Shown here in pieces: positions 1-8,058 of a stretch of 64,000 nt of DNA; positions within the stretch are counted from its first letter, which is position 1, and each line of letters opens with the position of its first letter. The notes beneath the pieces were generated by a model. That model had not been told where the DNA came from. It saw only the letters and a program-made list of their open reading frames with translations, and made no database searches. Made by a program: the position numbers and the translations under genes. The DNA lies in assembly GCF_004362825.1 (NCBI RefSeq), contig NZ_SNXZ01000011.1, forward strand, positions 93,355 to 157,354. Direction: 5' to 3'. Source of the stretch: Labedaea rhizosphaerae (GTDB lineage Bacteria > Actinomycetota > Actinomycetes > Mycobacteriales > Pseudonocardiaceae).

Positions 1-1
1 C

Positions 2-493
2 CCGGTGGTCACCCGGCTCAAGGTACGCGGCGTGGACCTGGCCGCGCTCGGCGACGCGCTGACCGACGTGCACGACCCCGACGCCGAGGTGCTCTGCCTG
101 ACCGATCCGGCTCGCGGCCGCTACGCCAAGCTGGTGCTGCGGGCCGACCGGGTCACCGGCGCCATCCTGCTCGGCGCCCCCGACGCGGCCGCCACCATCA
201 CCCAGCTCTACGACCGCGGCACGCCCGCGCCCGCCGACCGGCTCGCGCTGCTGCTCGGCCGGGCCCTGCCGGGCGGCGCCGCGGTCGCGTCGAGCCCGGC
301 CGACCTGCCGGCGACCGCCACGGTCTGCCGCTGCAACTCCGTCACCAAGGCCGCGCTGGTCACCGCGTGGCGTGCCGGTGCGTCCGATGTGGACGGTCTG
401 GTTCGCGCGACGAAGGCGAGCACGGGCTGCGGCACTTGCCGGGACACCGTGTGCGGCATCGCCGACTGGCTCACGGCCGCCGAACCGAACTGA
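2..493 (+). CDS. C-terminal part of nitrate/nitrite reductase FAD-[2Fe-2S] subunit (5' truncated by window)
   Basis: The frame is open to the left edge, so this is only the end of a longer gene. The fragment has the small C-terminal domain typical of NirB-like FAD reductases (an RGRYAKLVLR stretch and a DRG segment near residue 70), then a BFD-like [2Fe-2S] domain with the expected C-x-C (about residues 108 and 110) and C-x2-C (about 142 and 145). In actinomycetes such proteins pass electrons from NAD(P)H to assimilatory nitrate reductase, or form part of a fused reductase. It ends 9 bases before narK and lies upstream of nirBD, which supports a nitrate assimilation role. Which reductase it belongs to cannot be decided from this fragment. 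Confidence 0.75.
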   Translation, partial: PVVTRLKVRGVDLAALGDALTDVHDPDAEVLCLTDPARGRYAKLVLRADRVTGAILLGAPDAAATITQLYDRGTPAPADRLALLLGRALPGGAAVASSPADLPATATVCRCNSVTKAALVTAWRAGASDVDGLVRATKASTGCGTCRDTVCGIADWLTAAEPN

Positions 494-502
494 GAGGTGT
501 GT

Positions 503-1846
503 ATGCGCAAGCACTGGATCGAGCACTGGGAGCCCGAGAACGAGCAGTTCTGGGCGAGCACCGGCAAGAAGGTCGCTACCCGCAACCTGTGGCTGTCCAT
601 CTTCGCCGAGCACCTCGGGTTCTCGGTGTGGACGATGTGGTCGGTGCTGGTGTTGTTCCTGGGCAAGGACTACGGGTTCAGCCCGGCCGACAAGTTCCTC
701 CTGACCACGACGCCCGCGCTGGTCGGGGCGGTCCTGCGCGTGCCGTACACGTTCGCGGTGGCCCGCTTCGGCGGCCGCAACTGGACCATCTTCAGCGCGT
801 CGCTGCTGATCGTCCCGTGCATCCTCATCGGGATCGTGCTCGAACCGGGCGTCTCGCTGTCCACCTTGATCGTCGTGGCCGCGGTGGCGGGCGTCGGCGG
901 CGGCAACTTCGCGTCGTCGATGACGAACATCAACACCTTCTACCCGGAGCGGCTCAAGGGCTGGGCGCTCGGCCTCAACGCGGGCGGCGGCAACGTCGGC
1001 GTCGCGGTCGTCCAGCTGCTCGGCCTCGCGGTGATCGCCACGGCCGGGGTCGGCCACCCGAAGATCCTGCTGTGGATCTACGTCCCGCTGGTGGTCCTCG
1101 CCGCGCTCGCCGCCACGCTGTACATGGACAACCTCGCCACGGTCCGCAACGACAAGGGCGCCGCCAGGCTCGCGCTGACCCAGTCGCACACGTGGACCAT
1201 GGCGGTGCTCTACATCGGCACGTTCGGCTCGTTCATCGGTTACAGCTTCGCGTTCGGCCAGGTGCTGACCAACGAGTTCCACAAGGCCCCGCTGGACGCG
1301 GCGTACTGGACGTTCATCGGCCCGCTGGTGGGCTCGCTCATCCGGCCGATCGGCGGCAGGCTCGCGGACCGGATCGGCGGCTCGATCGTCACGTTCTGGA
1401 CCTTCGCGGCCATGGCCGCCGGGTGCGTGCTGGTGATCGTGGCCGGCACGGCGCACTCGTTCCCGCTCTACCTCGCCGGGTTCCTGGTGCTGTTCGTCGG
1501 CTCCGGGGTCGGCAACGGGTCGACCTACAAGATGATCCCCGCGATCTTCCAGGCCAAGGCGCGCGGCAGGATCGCCGAGGGCGCCGACGAGCAGGCCGAA
1601 CTGCTCACCGCGCGGCGGATCTCCGGCGCGGTGATCGGGCTCGTGTCCGCGATCGGCGCGCTGGGCGGGGTGTTCATCAACATCGCGTTCCGCCAGTCGT
1701 TCCTCGACACCGGCAGCGGCACCGCCGCGGTGCTCGGTTTCCTCGCCTTCTACGCCCTGTGCTTCGGCGTGACCTGGGCGGTCTACCTGCGCAAGGCGGC
1801 CGTGCCCGAGTCCACCAGGGCGGTGCTCACGACCGCGGGCGTCTGA
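503..1846 (+). CDS. narK: NarK-type nitrate/nitrite transporter (MFS)
   Basis: About 447 residues with around 12 hydrophobic segments. It has the glycine-rich nitrate signature regions of the nitrate/nitrite porter family (GGGNFASSM near residue 135 and GSGVGNGSTYK near 335). It would carry nitrate in and/or nitrite out across the cytoplasmic membrane. The ATG at 503 is preferred to the GTG at 497 because a GAGAGG ribosome site ends just before it. It sits between the reductase fragment and nirB in one transcription direction, matching the narK-nirBD arrangement of many actinomycetes. Confidence 0.9.
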   Translation: MRKHWIEHWEPENEQFWASTGKKVATRNLWLSIFAEHLGFSVWTMWSVLVLFLGKDYGFSPADKFLLTTTPALVGAVLRVPYTFAVARFGGRNWTIFSASLLIVPCILIGIVLEPGVSLSTLIVVAAVAGVGGGNFASSMTNINTFYPERLKGWALGLNAGGGNVGVAVVQLLGLAVIATAGVGHPKILLWIYVPLVVLAALAATLYMDNLATVRNDKGAARLALTQSHTWTMAVLYIGTFGSFIGYSFAFGQVLTNEFHKAPLDAAYWTFIGPLVGSLIRPIGGRLADRIGGSIVTFWTFAAMAAGCVLVIVAGTAHSFPLYLAGFLVLFVGSGVGNGSTYKMIPAIFQAKARGRIAEGADEQAELLTARRISGAVIGLVSAIGALGGVFINIAFRQSFLDTGSGTAAVLGFLAFYALCFGVTWAVYLRKAAVPESTRAVLTTAGV

Positions 1847-1859
1847 CCGGCGGCGTTCC

Positions 1860-1906
1860 GTAACGCGGGCGCAACGCGACCGACCCGGCCGTGACACGGC
1901 CGCGAC
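1860..1906 (+). promoter_or_regulatory. Putative GlnR-type boxes upstream of nirB
   Basis: Two half-site pairs with GlnR-like spacing lie in the 96-base gap before nirB: GTAAC-n6-GCAAC at 1860-1875 and GTGAC-n6-GCGAC at 1891-1906. The actinomycete GlnR consensus is GTnAC-n6-GaAAC, and GlnR is known to activate nirBD for nitrogen assimilation. The 15-base distance between the pairs is longer than the classical 6, so the second pair may be incidental. Confidence 0.45.
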
Positions 1907-1942
1907 CGAGCATGGACCCGATCGACGAGGAGGAGGACACGC

Positions 1943-4447
1943 ATGCCCCGCAAGCTCGTGGTGGCCGGCAACGGCATGGTCGGGCACCGCACCGTCCAGG
2001 CCCTGCGCGACCGCGACCAGCACGGCGAGTGGCAGGTCACGGTGTTCGCCGAAGAGGCCCGCACGGCATACGACCGGGTCGCCCTCACGTCCTACGTGGA
2101 CGGCTGGGACCCGGCCGCGCTCGCCCTGCCGGGTGCGGACTTCGCCGACGACGACGCGGTCTCGCTGCACCTCGGCGACCCCGTGGTGGCGATCGACCGT
2201 GCCGCCCGCATGGTCACCGCGGCGAGCGGGCGCCGGGTCCGCTACGACGCGCTGGTGCTGGCCACGGGTTCGGCGCCGTTCGTGCCGCCGGTGCCCGGGC
2301 ACGACCTGCCGGGCTGCTTCGTCTACCGCACCATCGACGACCTGGACGCCATTCGCGCCGCCACGGCGGGCACCGGTTCCGGGCGCCGCGCCGCATTGGT
2401 CGTCGGTGGCGGGTTGCTCGGCCTGGAGGCGGCAAAAGCCTTGCGGGACATGGGGATGTCGCCGCACGTGGTCGAGCTGGCGCCGCGCCTGATGCCGTTG
2501 CAGGTCGACGACGGCGGGGGCGCACTGCTGGCCCGGCTGATCGCCGAACTGGACGTCACCGTCCACACCGGCGTGTCCACCCAGGTCATCGAGGAGGACC
2601 GCGGCCGGTTGCTGGCCAAGCTCGCCAACGGGGTCGAACTGGACGTGGACCTGGTGGTGTTCGCGGCGGGGATCCGGCCGCGCGACCAGCTCGCCACCGC
2701 TGCCGGGCTGCGGACCGGTCCGCGTGGCGGCATCGTCGTGGACGAGGCGTGCCGCACCGACGACCCGCATGTGTATGCCGTCGGCGAGTGCGCGTGCGTG
2801 GACGGTGTCGTCTACGGGCTGGTCGCGCCCGGCTACGCGATGGCCGAGGTGGTCGCAGACAGGCTGCTGGGCGGGGACAGCGTGTTCACCGCCGCGGACA
2901 CCTCGACCAAGCTGAAGCTGCTCGGCGTCGACGTCGCGAGCTTCGGCGACGCGCACGCCCGCACCGAAGGCGCGCTCGAGGTCGTCGTCAACGACGCGGT
3001 CGCGGGCAGCTACAAGAAGCTCGTGGTCTCCGACGACGCCAAGACCCTGCTCGGTGGCGTCTTCGTCGGTGACGCAACGGAATACGCGCTGCTGCGGTCG
3101 CTTGTGGACCTGCCGGGTGACCCGCTGACCCTGATCGGTCCGCGCGGTGGCGGTGGTGGGGTCGGAGTCGCCGCGCTGCCCGACGACGCGCAGATCTGCT
3201 CGTGCAACGCGGTCACCAAGGGCACCATCACGGCGGCCATCGTCACCGCCGAGTGCGACGACGTGCCGAAGCTCAAGGGGTGCACCGGTGCGGGCACCGT
3301 GTGCGGGTCGTGCGTGCCGATGCTGCGCCAGTTGCTCGGCGCGTGCGGGGTCGCCCAGTCCACGGCGTTGTGCGAGCACTTCCCGCAGTCGCGGGCGTCG
3401 CTCTTCGAGATCGTCCGGGTCACCGGCATCCGCACGTTCAGCGAGCTCATCACCGCCCACGGCACCGGCCGGGGCTGCGACATCTGCAAGCCCGCCGTCG
3501 CCTCCATCCTGGCCTCGCTCGGCACCGGGCACGTGCTCGACGGCGAGCGGGCCGGCTTGCAGGACACCAACGACCGGTTCCTGGCCAACATCCAGCGCAA
3601 CGGCACCTACTCGGTGGTCCCGCGCATCCCCGGCGGCGAGATCACCCCCGCCAAGCTGATGGTCATCGCCGAGGTGGCCCGGGACTTCGACCTCTACACC
3701 AAGATCACCGGCGGGCAGCGGATCGACCTGTTCGGCGCCCGGTTGGAGCAGCTGCCGCAGATCTGGGCCCGGCTCGTGGCCGCCGGGTTCGAGTCCGGGC
3801 ACGCCTACGGCAAGGCGCTGCGCACGGTCAAGTCGTGCGTGGGCAGCACGTGGTGCCGCTACGGCGTGCAGGACTCGGTCGGGCTGGCCATCGAGCTCGA
3901 GTTGCGCTATCGCGGGCTGCGCTCGCCACACAAGCTGAAGGCCGCCGTGTCCGGCTGTGCCCGCGAATGCGCCGAGGCGCGCGGGAAGGACTTCGGCGTG
4001 ATCGCCACCGAGCGCGGCTGGAACCTCTACGTGGGCGGCAACGGCGGCACGACGCCCCGCCACGCCGACCTGCTCGTGTCCGAAGTGGACAAGGAGACCC
4101 TGCTCCGGACCATCGACCGGTTCCTGATGTTCTACATCCGCACGGCGGACCGCCTGCAGCGCACCTCCGCCTGGCTCGAATCCCTGGAAGGCGGCCTGGA
4201 CCACCTCCGCGCGGTGGTGCTGGACGACAGCCTCGGCCTGTGTGCGGACCTGGACCGGCAGATGGCCGCCCACGTCGACGCCTACACCGACGAATGGGCG
4301 GACGTCCTGGCCGATCCGGACAAGCTGGCGCGCTTCACCTCCTTCGTGAACGCCCCCGGCCTGCCGGACCCGACGGTAGAGTTCCGCGCCGAACGCGGCC
4401 AGCCGGTCCCGGTTCTGCTCGGTACCCCCGCGGTGATGGCCCGATGA
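1943..4447 (+). CDS. nirB: Assimilatory nitrite reductase (NADH), large subunit
   Basis: An 834-residue protein of the usual NirB length. It reduces nitrite to ammonium in the cytoplasm. Domains in order: FAD/NAD-binding reductase (1-310), BFD-like [2Fe-2S] domains with paired cysteines (roughly 415-530), then the sulfite/nitrite reductase core. The siroheme/[4Fe-4S] ligands are present as C632 and C638 (SCVGSTWC) and C672 and C676 (GCAREC). The ATG follows a strong GAGGAGGAGGA site. The stop overlaps nirD by ATGA, indicating translational coupling. GlnR-like boxes lie just upstream. Confidence 0.96.
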   Translation: MPRKLVVAGNGMVGHRTVQALRDRDQHGEWQVTVFAEEARTAYDRVALTSYVDGWDPAALALPGADFADDDAVSLHLGDPVVAIDRAARMVTAASGRRVRYDALVLATGSAPFVPPVPGHDLPGCFVYRTIDDLDAIRAATAGTGSGRRAALVVGGGLLGLEAAKALRDMGMSPHVVELAPRLMPLQVDDGGGALLARLIAELDVTVHTGVSTQVIEEDRGRLLAKLANGVELDVDLVVFAAGIRPRDQLATAAGLRTGPRGGIVVDEACRTDDPHVYAVGECACVDGVVYGLVAPGYAMAEVVADRLLGGDSVFTAADTSTKLKLLGVDVASFGDAHARTEGALEVVVNDAVAGSYKKLVVSDDAKTLLGGVFVGDATEYALLRSLVDLPGDPLTLIGPRGGGGGVGVAALPDDAQICSCNAVTKGTITAAIVTAECDDVPKLKGCTGAGTVCGSCVPMLRQLLGACGVAQSTALCEHFPQSRASLFEIVRVTGIRTFSELITAHGTGRGCDICKPAVASILASLGTGHVLDGERAGLQDTNDRFLANIQRNGTYSVVPRIPGGEITPAKLMVIAEVARDFDLYTKITGGQRIDLFGARLEQLPQIWARLVAAGFESGHAYGKALRTVKSCVGSTWCRYGVQDSVGLAIELELRYRGLRSPHKLKAAVSGCARECAEARGKDFGVIATERGWNLYVGGNGGTTPRHADLLVSEVDKETLLRTIDRFLMFYIRTADRLQRTSAWLESLEGGLDHLRAVVLDDSLGLCADLDRQMAAHVDAYTDEWADVLADPDKLARFTSFVNAPGLPDPTVEFRAERGQPVPVLLGTPAVMAR

Positions 4448-4767
4448 CCTGGTTCGCCGTGTGCCCGGTCGCGGCCGTGCCGCCGGAGCAAGGGGTCGCC
4501 GCGCTGTTGCCGGACGGCCGGCAGGTCGCGGTGTTCCGCACGCACGACGGCACCCTGCACGCACTGTCCAACGTGGACCCGTTCTCCGCCGCCGCGGTGC
4601 TGGCCCGCGGGATCGTCGGCGACCTCGGTGGGGTGGCGGTGGTGGCGTCGCCGATGCACAAGCAGCACTTCGAGCTGGCCACCGGCCGGTGCGTCGAGCA
4701 CCCGGACGTCGCCGTGGCGGTGTACCCGGTGCGCGAGCACGGCGACCGGATCATGGTGGCGCCGTGA
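4444..4767 (+). CDS. nirD: Nitrite reductase small subunit (Rieske-like)
   Basis: A 107-residue NirD-family protein with the Rieske-like fold found in the small subunit of NADH nitrite reductase. Where a true Rieske protein has Cys-His cluster ligands this one has none of the paired CxH motifs, as is usual for NirD. It contains the conserved region around PMHKQHFELATGRC. The start overlaps the nirB stop (ATGA) and the stop overlaps the next gene (GTGA), so the three genes form one coupled unit. Confidence 0.92.
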   Translation: MTWFAVCPVAAVPPEQGVAALLPDGRQVAVFRTHDGTLHALSNVDPFSAAAVLARGIVGDLGGVAVVASPMHKQHFELATGRCVEHPDVAVAVYPVREHGDRIMVAP

Positions 4768-5912
4768 CCAATGCGGAGCCGCCGGTGTTGCCGCTGGCCG
4801 GGTTCACCGTCGGCGTGACCGCCGCGCGGCGCGCCGACGAGCTCAGCGCGCTGCTGCAACGGCGTGGTGCCGTCGTGCAACACGGGCCCGCGCTGCGCAT
4901 CATCCCGCTGGCCGACGACGCCGACCTGCTCGCCGCCACCCGCGACCTGGTGCGCGACCCCGTGGACGTGGCGGTCGCGACCACCGGCATCGGCTTCCGC
5001 GGCTGGGTCGAGGCGGCCGAGGGCTGGGGGCTCGGCGAGCAGCTGCGCGCCGCGCTCGCCGGCGCCCGCGTGCTGGCACGCGGCCCCAAGGCCAAGGGTG
5101 CGGTGCGCGCGGCCGGGCTCGTGGAGTCGTGGTCGCCCGCGTCGGAGGCCAGCGCCGAGCTGCTGGCGCACCTGCTCGAATCCGGTGTGGACGGTCTGCG
5201 GATCGCGGTCCAGCTGCACGGGGAACCGTTGCGGGACTTCGTGGCGAGCCTGCGCGCGGCGGGTGCCGACGTGCTGGAGATCCCGGTGTACCGCTGGACC
5301 GGGCCCGCCGACCCGGCGCCGCTCGACCGGCTGCTGGACGCCGCCGTCGCCGGTCAGCTGGATGCGTTGACCTTCACCAGTGCCCCCGCCGCGGCCAGCT
5401 TCCTGCGCACGGCCGGGCACCGGGGCCAGCTCGACGACCTCCTCGCGGCGCTGCGTACGCAGGTGCTCGTGGCGTGCGTCGGGTCGATCACCGCGGGTCC
5501 GCTGGTCGAACTCGGGGTGCCGATCGTCCAGCCGAGCCGGGCCCGGATTGGCGCGCTGGTCCGGGAACTGGTCGACACCCTGCCCACGCGGTCGCGGCGG
5601 CTGCGGGTCGGCGCCCGCGAGCTGGAGGTGCGCGGGCACGCCGTCCTGGTCGACGGTGCGCTGCGGCCGGTGCCACCGGCGCCCATGGCGGTCCTGCGCG
5701 CCCTGGCCGATTCCCCCGGCCACGTGCTGTCCCGCCCCGCGCTGGCCGGTGTCCTCTGCCGCCACTCTGGTCGGGACACCGGCGTCGACGAGCACGCGGT
5801 CGAGTCCGCCGTGGCCCGCCTGCGCACCGCCCTCGGCGAGCCCCGCCTGGTCCAGACGGTGGTGAAGCGCGGCTACCGGCTCCCGGTCCAGCCGATCGGG
5901 GCCGCGTCGTGA
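4764..5912 (+). CDS. Uroporphyrinogen-III synthase-like protein fused to a winged-helix DNA-binding domain
   Basis: A 382-residue two-domain protein. Residues about 1-260 resemble HemD uroporphyrinogen-III synthase (TVGVTAARRADEL at the start, an FTSAPAA motif near 210). Residues about 270-380 form an OmpR/PhoB-type winged helix ending in VKRGYRLPV. The same fusion occurs next to narK and chelatase genes in mycobacteria (Rv0260c type), where it is annotated as a regulator. Here it follows nirD with a GTGA overlap and overlaps the chelatase gene. It could make siroheme precursor, act as a tetrapyrrole-responsive regulator of nitrite reduction, or both. Confidence 0.85.
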   Translation: MTNAEPPVLPLAGFTVGVTAARRADELSALLQRRGAVVQHGPALRIIPLADDADLLAATRDLVRDPVDVAVATTGIGFRGWVEAAEGWGLGEQLRAALAGARVLARGPKAKGAVRAAGLVESWSPASEASAELLAHLLESGVDGLRIAVQLHGEPLRDFVASLRAAGADVLEIPVYRWTGPADPAPLDRLLDAAVAGQLDALTFTSAPAAASFLRTAGHRGQLDDLLAALRTQVLVACVGSITAGPLVELGVPIVQPSRARIGALVRELVDTLPTRSRRLRVGARELEVRGHAVLVDGALRPVPPAPMAVLRALADSPGHVLSRPALAGVLCRHSGRDTGVDEHAVESAVARLRTALGEPRLVQTVVKRGYRLPVQPIGAAS

Positions 5913-6550
5913 TGGTGCTGGCGGCGCACGGCACCCGGGACCCCGCGGGCGTGCGCGTGATCGAGGCCATCGCGCGGCGGGTACGGCGTGCGGGCGTGCC
6001 GGTGCGGGTCGGCTACGCCGATGTCCGGCGACCCGCCGTGCCCGAGGTCGTGACGCCTGGATGCGTTGTGGTGCCGGCCTTCCTCGCCGCCGGCTACCAC
6101 GTGCGGGTGGACCTGCCCGCCCAGCTCGCCGGTTCCGGTGCGACCCTCACCCCGCACCTGGGCACGTCGCTTGTTCCTGCTGCCTTCGAGCGGCTGCGCG
6201 AGGCCGGTTGGCGACCGGGGGATGCCGTCGTGCTGGCCGCCGCCGGCTCCTCTGACGAGCGGGCGCTGGCCGAGGTGCGCCAGGCGGCGACCCTGCTCGG
6301 CGCGTGGACCGGGAGCGAGGTGTCCGTCGGCTACGTCGCGGGTACCGCCCCCAAACTGGCGGAAGTCGTTGCCGCGCAACGAGGGCGCGTGGCCGTGGCG
6401 AGCTGGCTGCTCGCCCCGGGGCTGTTCCACCGGCGCGCCCGGGAATCGGGTGCGGACGTGGTGGCCGCGCCGATCGGTGACCACCCGCTGGTGGCCGAAG
6501 CGGTGCTGGCGCGATATCGGTTGACCGCGGCAAGCAGGATGGGTGGGTGA
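5912..6550 (+). CDS. Sirohydrochlorin chelatase-like protein (CbiX family)
   Basis: About 212 residues beginning with the CbiX/SirB signature LAAHGTRDP. A second half-repeat starts near AAAGSSDERA, as expected for the duplicated chelatase fold. The family inserts Fe2+ or Co2+ into sirohydrochlorin; beside nirB the likely product is siroheme for nitrite reductase. The ATG overlaps the previous stop by one base (TGATG); a GTG three bases earlier is an alternative start. Mycobacteria have the same neighbour pair (Rv0259c-Rv0260c). Confidence 0.85.
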   Translation: MVLAAHGTRDPAGVRVIEAIARRVRRAGVPVRVGYADVRRPAVPEVVTPGCVVVPAFLAAGYHVRVDLPAQLAGSGATLTPHLGTSLVPAAFERLREAGWRPGDAVVLAAAGSSDERALAEVRQAATLLGAWTGSEVSVGYVAGTAPKLAEVVAAQRGRVAVASWLLAPGLFHRRARESGADVVAAPIGDHPLVAEAVLARYRLTAASRMGG

Positions 6551-7056
6551 CCGATGCTGTGACGACGGCGCGCCTCGAGGTGCGCCCGCCCGTGGAAGCC
6601 GACCGCGCGCGGTTCGTCGAGTTCCTCTGCGATCCCGACTTCATGGTGTTCTACCCGGTCTCGTACACCGAGGCGCAGGCCAACGCCAAGTTCGACCACC
6701 TGCTCGCCCTCTGCCAGGAGATCCCGTTCGGCAAGCAGCCGGTGGTCGAGCGGGCCACCGGGCGCGTGGTCGGGTACACCGGCGCCGACTACCTCGAGGT
6801 CGAGGGCCGGACCTGGCTGGAGTGGGGATACCGCTTGATCCCGGAATGCCGGGGGCTGGGCTACGCCACGGAGGCGGGCAACGCCCTGCTGGCCGTGGCC
6901 CGCCGAACCTACGAAGGTGAACTGCTGGCCGTCATCGCGCCCGACAACGTGGCGTCGCAGAAGGTGATCGGCAAGCTCGGCTTCACGTTCTGGAAGCAGG
7001 CCCCCGTCCTCGGCGATCTCTGCAACCTCTACACGTTGCTCGTCCAGCGCCCGTAG
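6547..7056 (+). CDS. GNAT-family N-acetyltransferase (RimJ/RimL type)
   Basis: A 169-residue protein with the GNAT acetyl-CoA site (RLIPECRGLGYATEA near residue 100) followed by the DNVASQKVIGKLGF segment typical of the RimJ/RimL branch. The substrate is not predictable. It starts with a GTG that overlaps the chelatase stop (GTGA), so it may be co-transcribed with the nir operon, although it has no obvious role there. Its 3' end overlaps the opposing LysR gene by 28 bases. Confidence 0.8.
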   Translation: MTDAVTTARLEVRPPVEADRARFVEFLCDPDFMVFYPVSYTEAQANAKFDHLLALCQEIPFGKQPVVERATGRVVGYTGADYLEVEGRTWLEWGYRLIPECRGLGYATEAGNALLAVARRTYEGELLAVIAPDNVASQKVIGKLGFTFWKQAPVLGDLCNLYTLLVQRP

Positions 7057-7955
7057 GTGGCGGGCGCCAGCTCCGGCCCGTGGCGCAGGACGTGGTCGTG
7101 GAACGCCTGCGAGGCGCCGGGGAGCTGCCGGTCGGCGAGCCAGGCCAGGCCGATGTCGCGGGCCGCGGGCACGTCGGTGACCGCCAGGTGGTGGGCCGGC
7201 TTGACCGTGGTGGACAGCACGGCGTGGGGCGGCGGCAGCAGCGCCACACCGAGCCCGGCGGCGATCAGCGACCGCAGCGTCTCGACCTCCTCGCCCTCGA
7301 ACGCGACGCGCGGGCTGAACCCGGCCCGCGCGCACAGCTCCTCGGTCAGCGTGCGCAACCCGTAGCCCGCCCGGAGCAGGATGAACGGCTCGTCCGCGAC
7401 CTCCGCGAGCCGCACCCGCTTGCGCCGGCCGAGGCGGTGGTTCGCGGGCACGGCCAGGCGCAGCGGTTCGACGAGCAGCCGCTGCCAGCGCACCCGCGGA
7501 TGTCCCGGATCGCCGCTGGTCAGCACCAGGTCGACGACGCCGTCGAGCAGGTTGCGCAGGATCGGTTCCTCGCCGTGCTGGCGCAGCTCGAAGCGCACCG
7601 CCGGGTGCGTCTCGCGGAAGCCGCTGATCAGCGGCGGCACCAGCCACGTGCCGAGCGTGTGCAGGAACGCGACCGGCACGACCCCGCGCTCGGGGTCCAC
7701 CAGTTCGGCGACCGCGCGCAGGCCGAGGTCGTACTGGTCGAGCGTCCGGTCGAGGGTGGCCTTGAACACCCGGCCCGCCGGGGTCAGGGCCAGCGTCCGG
7801 CCCACGCGGGTGAACAGCGGCGTGCCGACCTCGTGCTCCAGCCGGGCGAGGGCCCGGGACAGCGCGGACTGGGTGAGGTGGGCGCGCTGCGCGGTCTCGG
7901 TCACCGTGGCCCCCTCGGCCACGTCCTGGAACCAGCGCAGGATCTGCAGGTCCAT
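7029..7955 (-). CDS. LysR-family transcriptional regulator (divergent from poxB)
   Basis: 308 residues: an N-terminal winged helix-turn-helix (MDLQILRWFQ, then TQSALSRALARLEHEVG) and a type 2 periplasmic-binding-like effector domain. The ATG at 7955 puts the helix-turn-helix at the usual distance from the N terminus. The gene is transcribed away from poxB across a 103-base gap that carries two overlapping inverted repeats, the usual LysR layout, so it most likely controls poxB and itself. The effector is unknown. Confidence 0.9.
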   Translation of the reverse strand: MDLQILRWFQDVAEGATVTETAQRAHLTQSALSRALARLEHEVGTPLFTRVGRTLALTPAGRVFKATLDRTLDQYDLGLRAVAELVDPERGVVPVAFLHTLGTWLVPPLISGFRETHPAVRFELRQHGEEPILRNLLDGVVDLVLTSGDPGHPRVRWQRLLVEPLRLAVPANHRLGRRKRVRLAEVADEPFILLRAGYGLRTLTEELCARAGFSPRVAFEGEEVETLRSLIAAGLGVALLPPPHAVLSTTVKPAHHLAVTDVPAARDIGLAWLADRQLPGASQAFHDHVLRHGPELAPATYGRWTSNV

Positions 7956-7981
7956 CCATTCATGATTCCACAGAATGGAAT
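7956..7981. promoter_or_regulatory. Overlapping inverted repeats between lysR and poxB
   Basis: CCATTC (7956-7961) pairs with GAATGG (7973-7978) across 11 bases, and ATTCC (7965-7969) pairs with GGAAT (7977-7981) across 7. The 11-base spacing fits the T-n11-A form of LysR boxes. The site touches the lysR start codon, so binding would also repress the regulator itself. Confidence 0.5.
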
Positions 7982-8058
7982 CGGTGAAGAACCGGAATTG
8001 GACGCATGCGATGGACAGGCGCATCGTTGGGGGTGACGACACCGAGGGAGCGTGAGCG

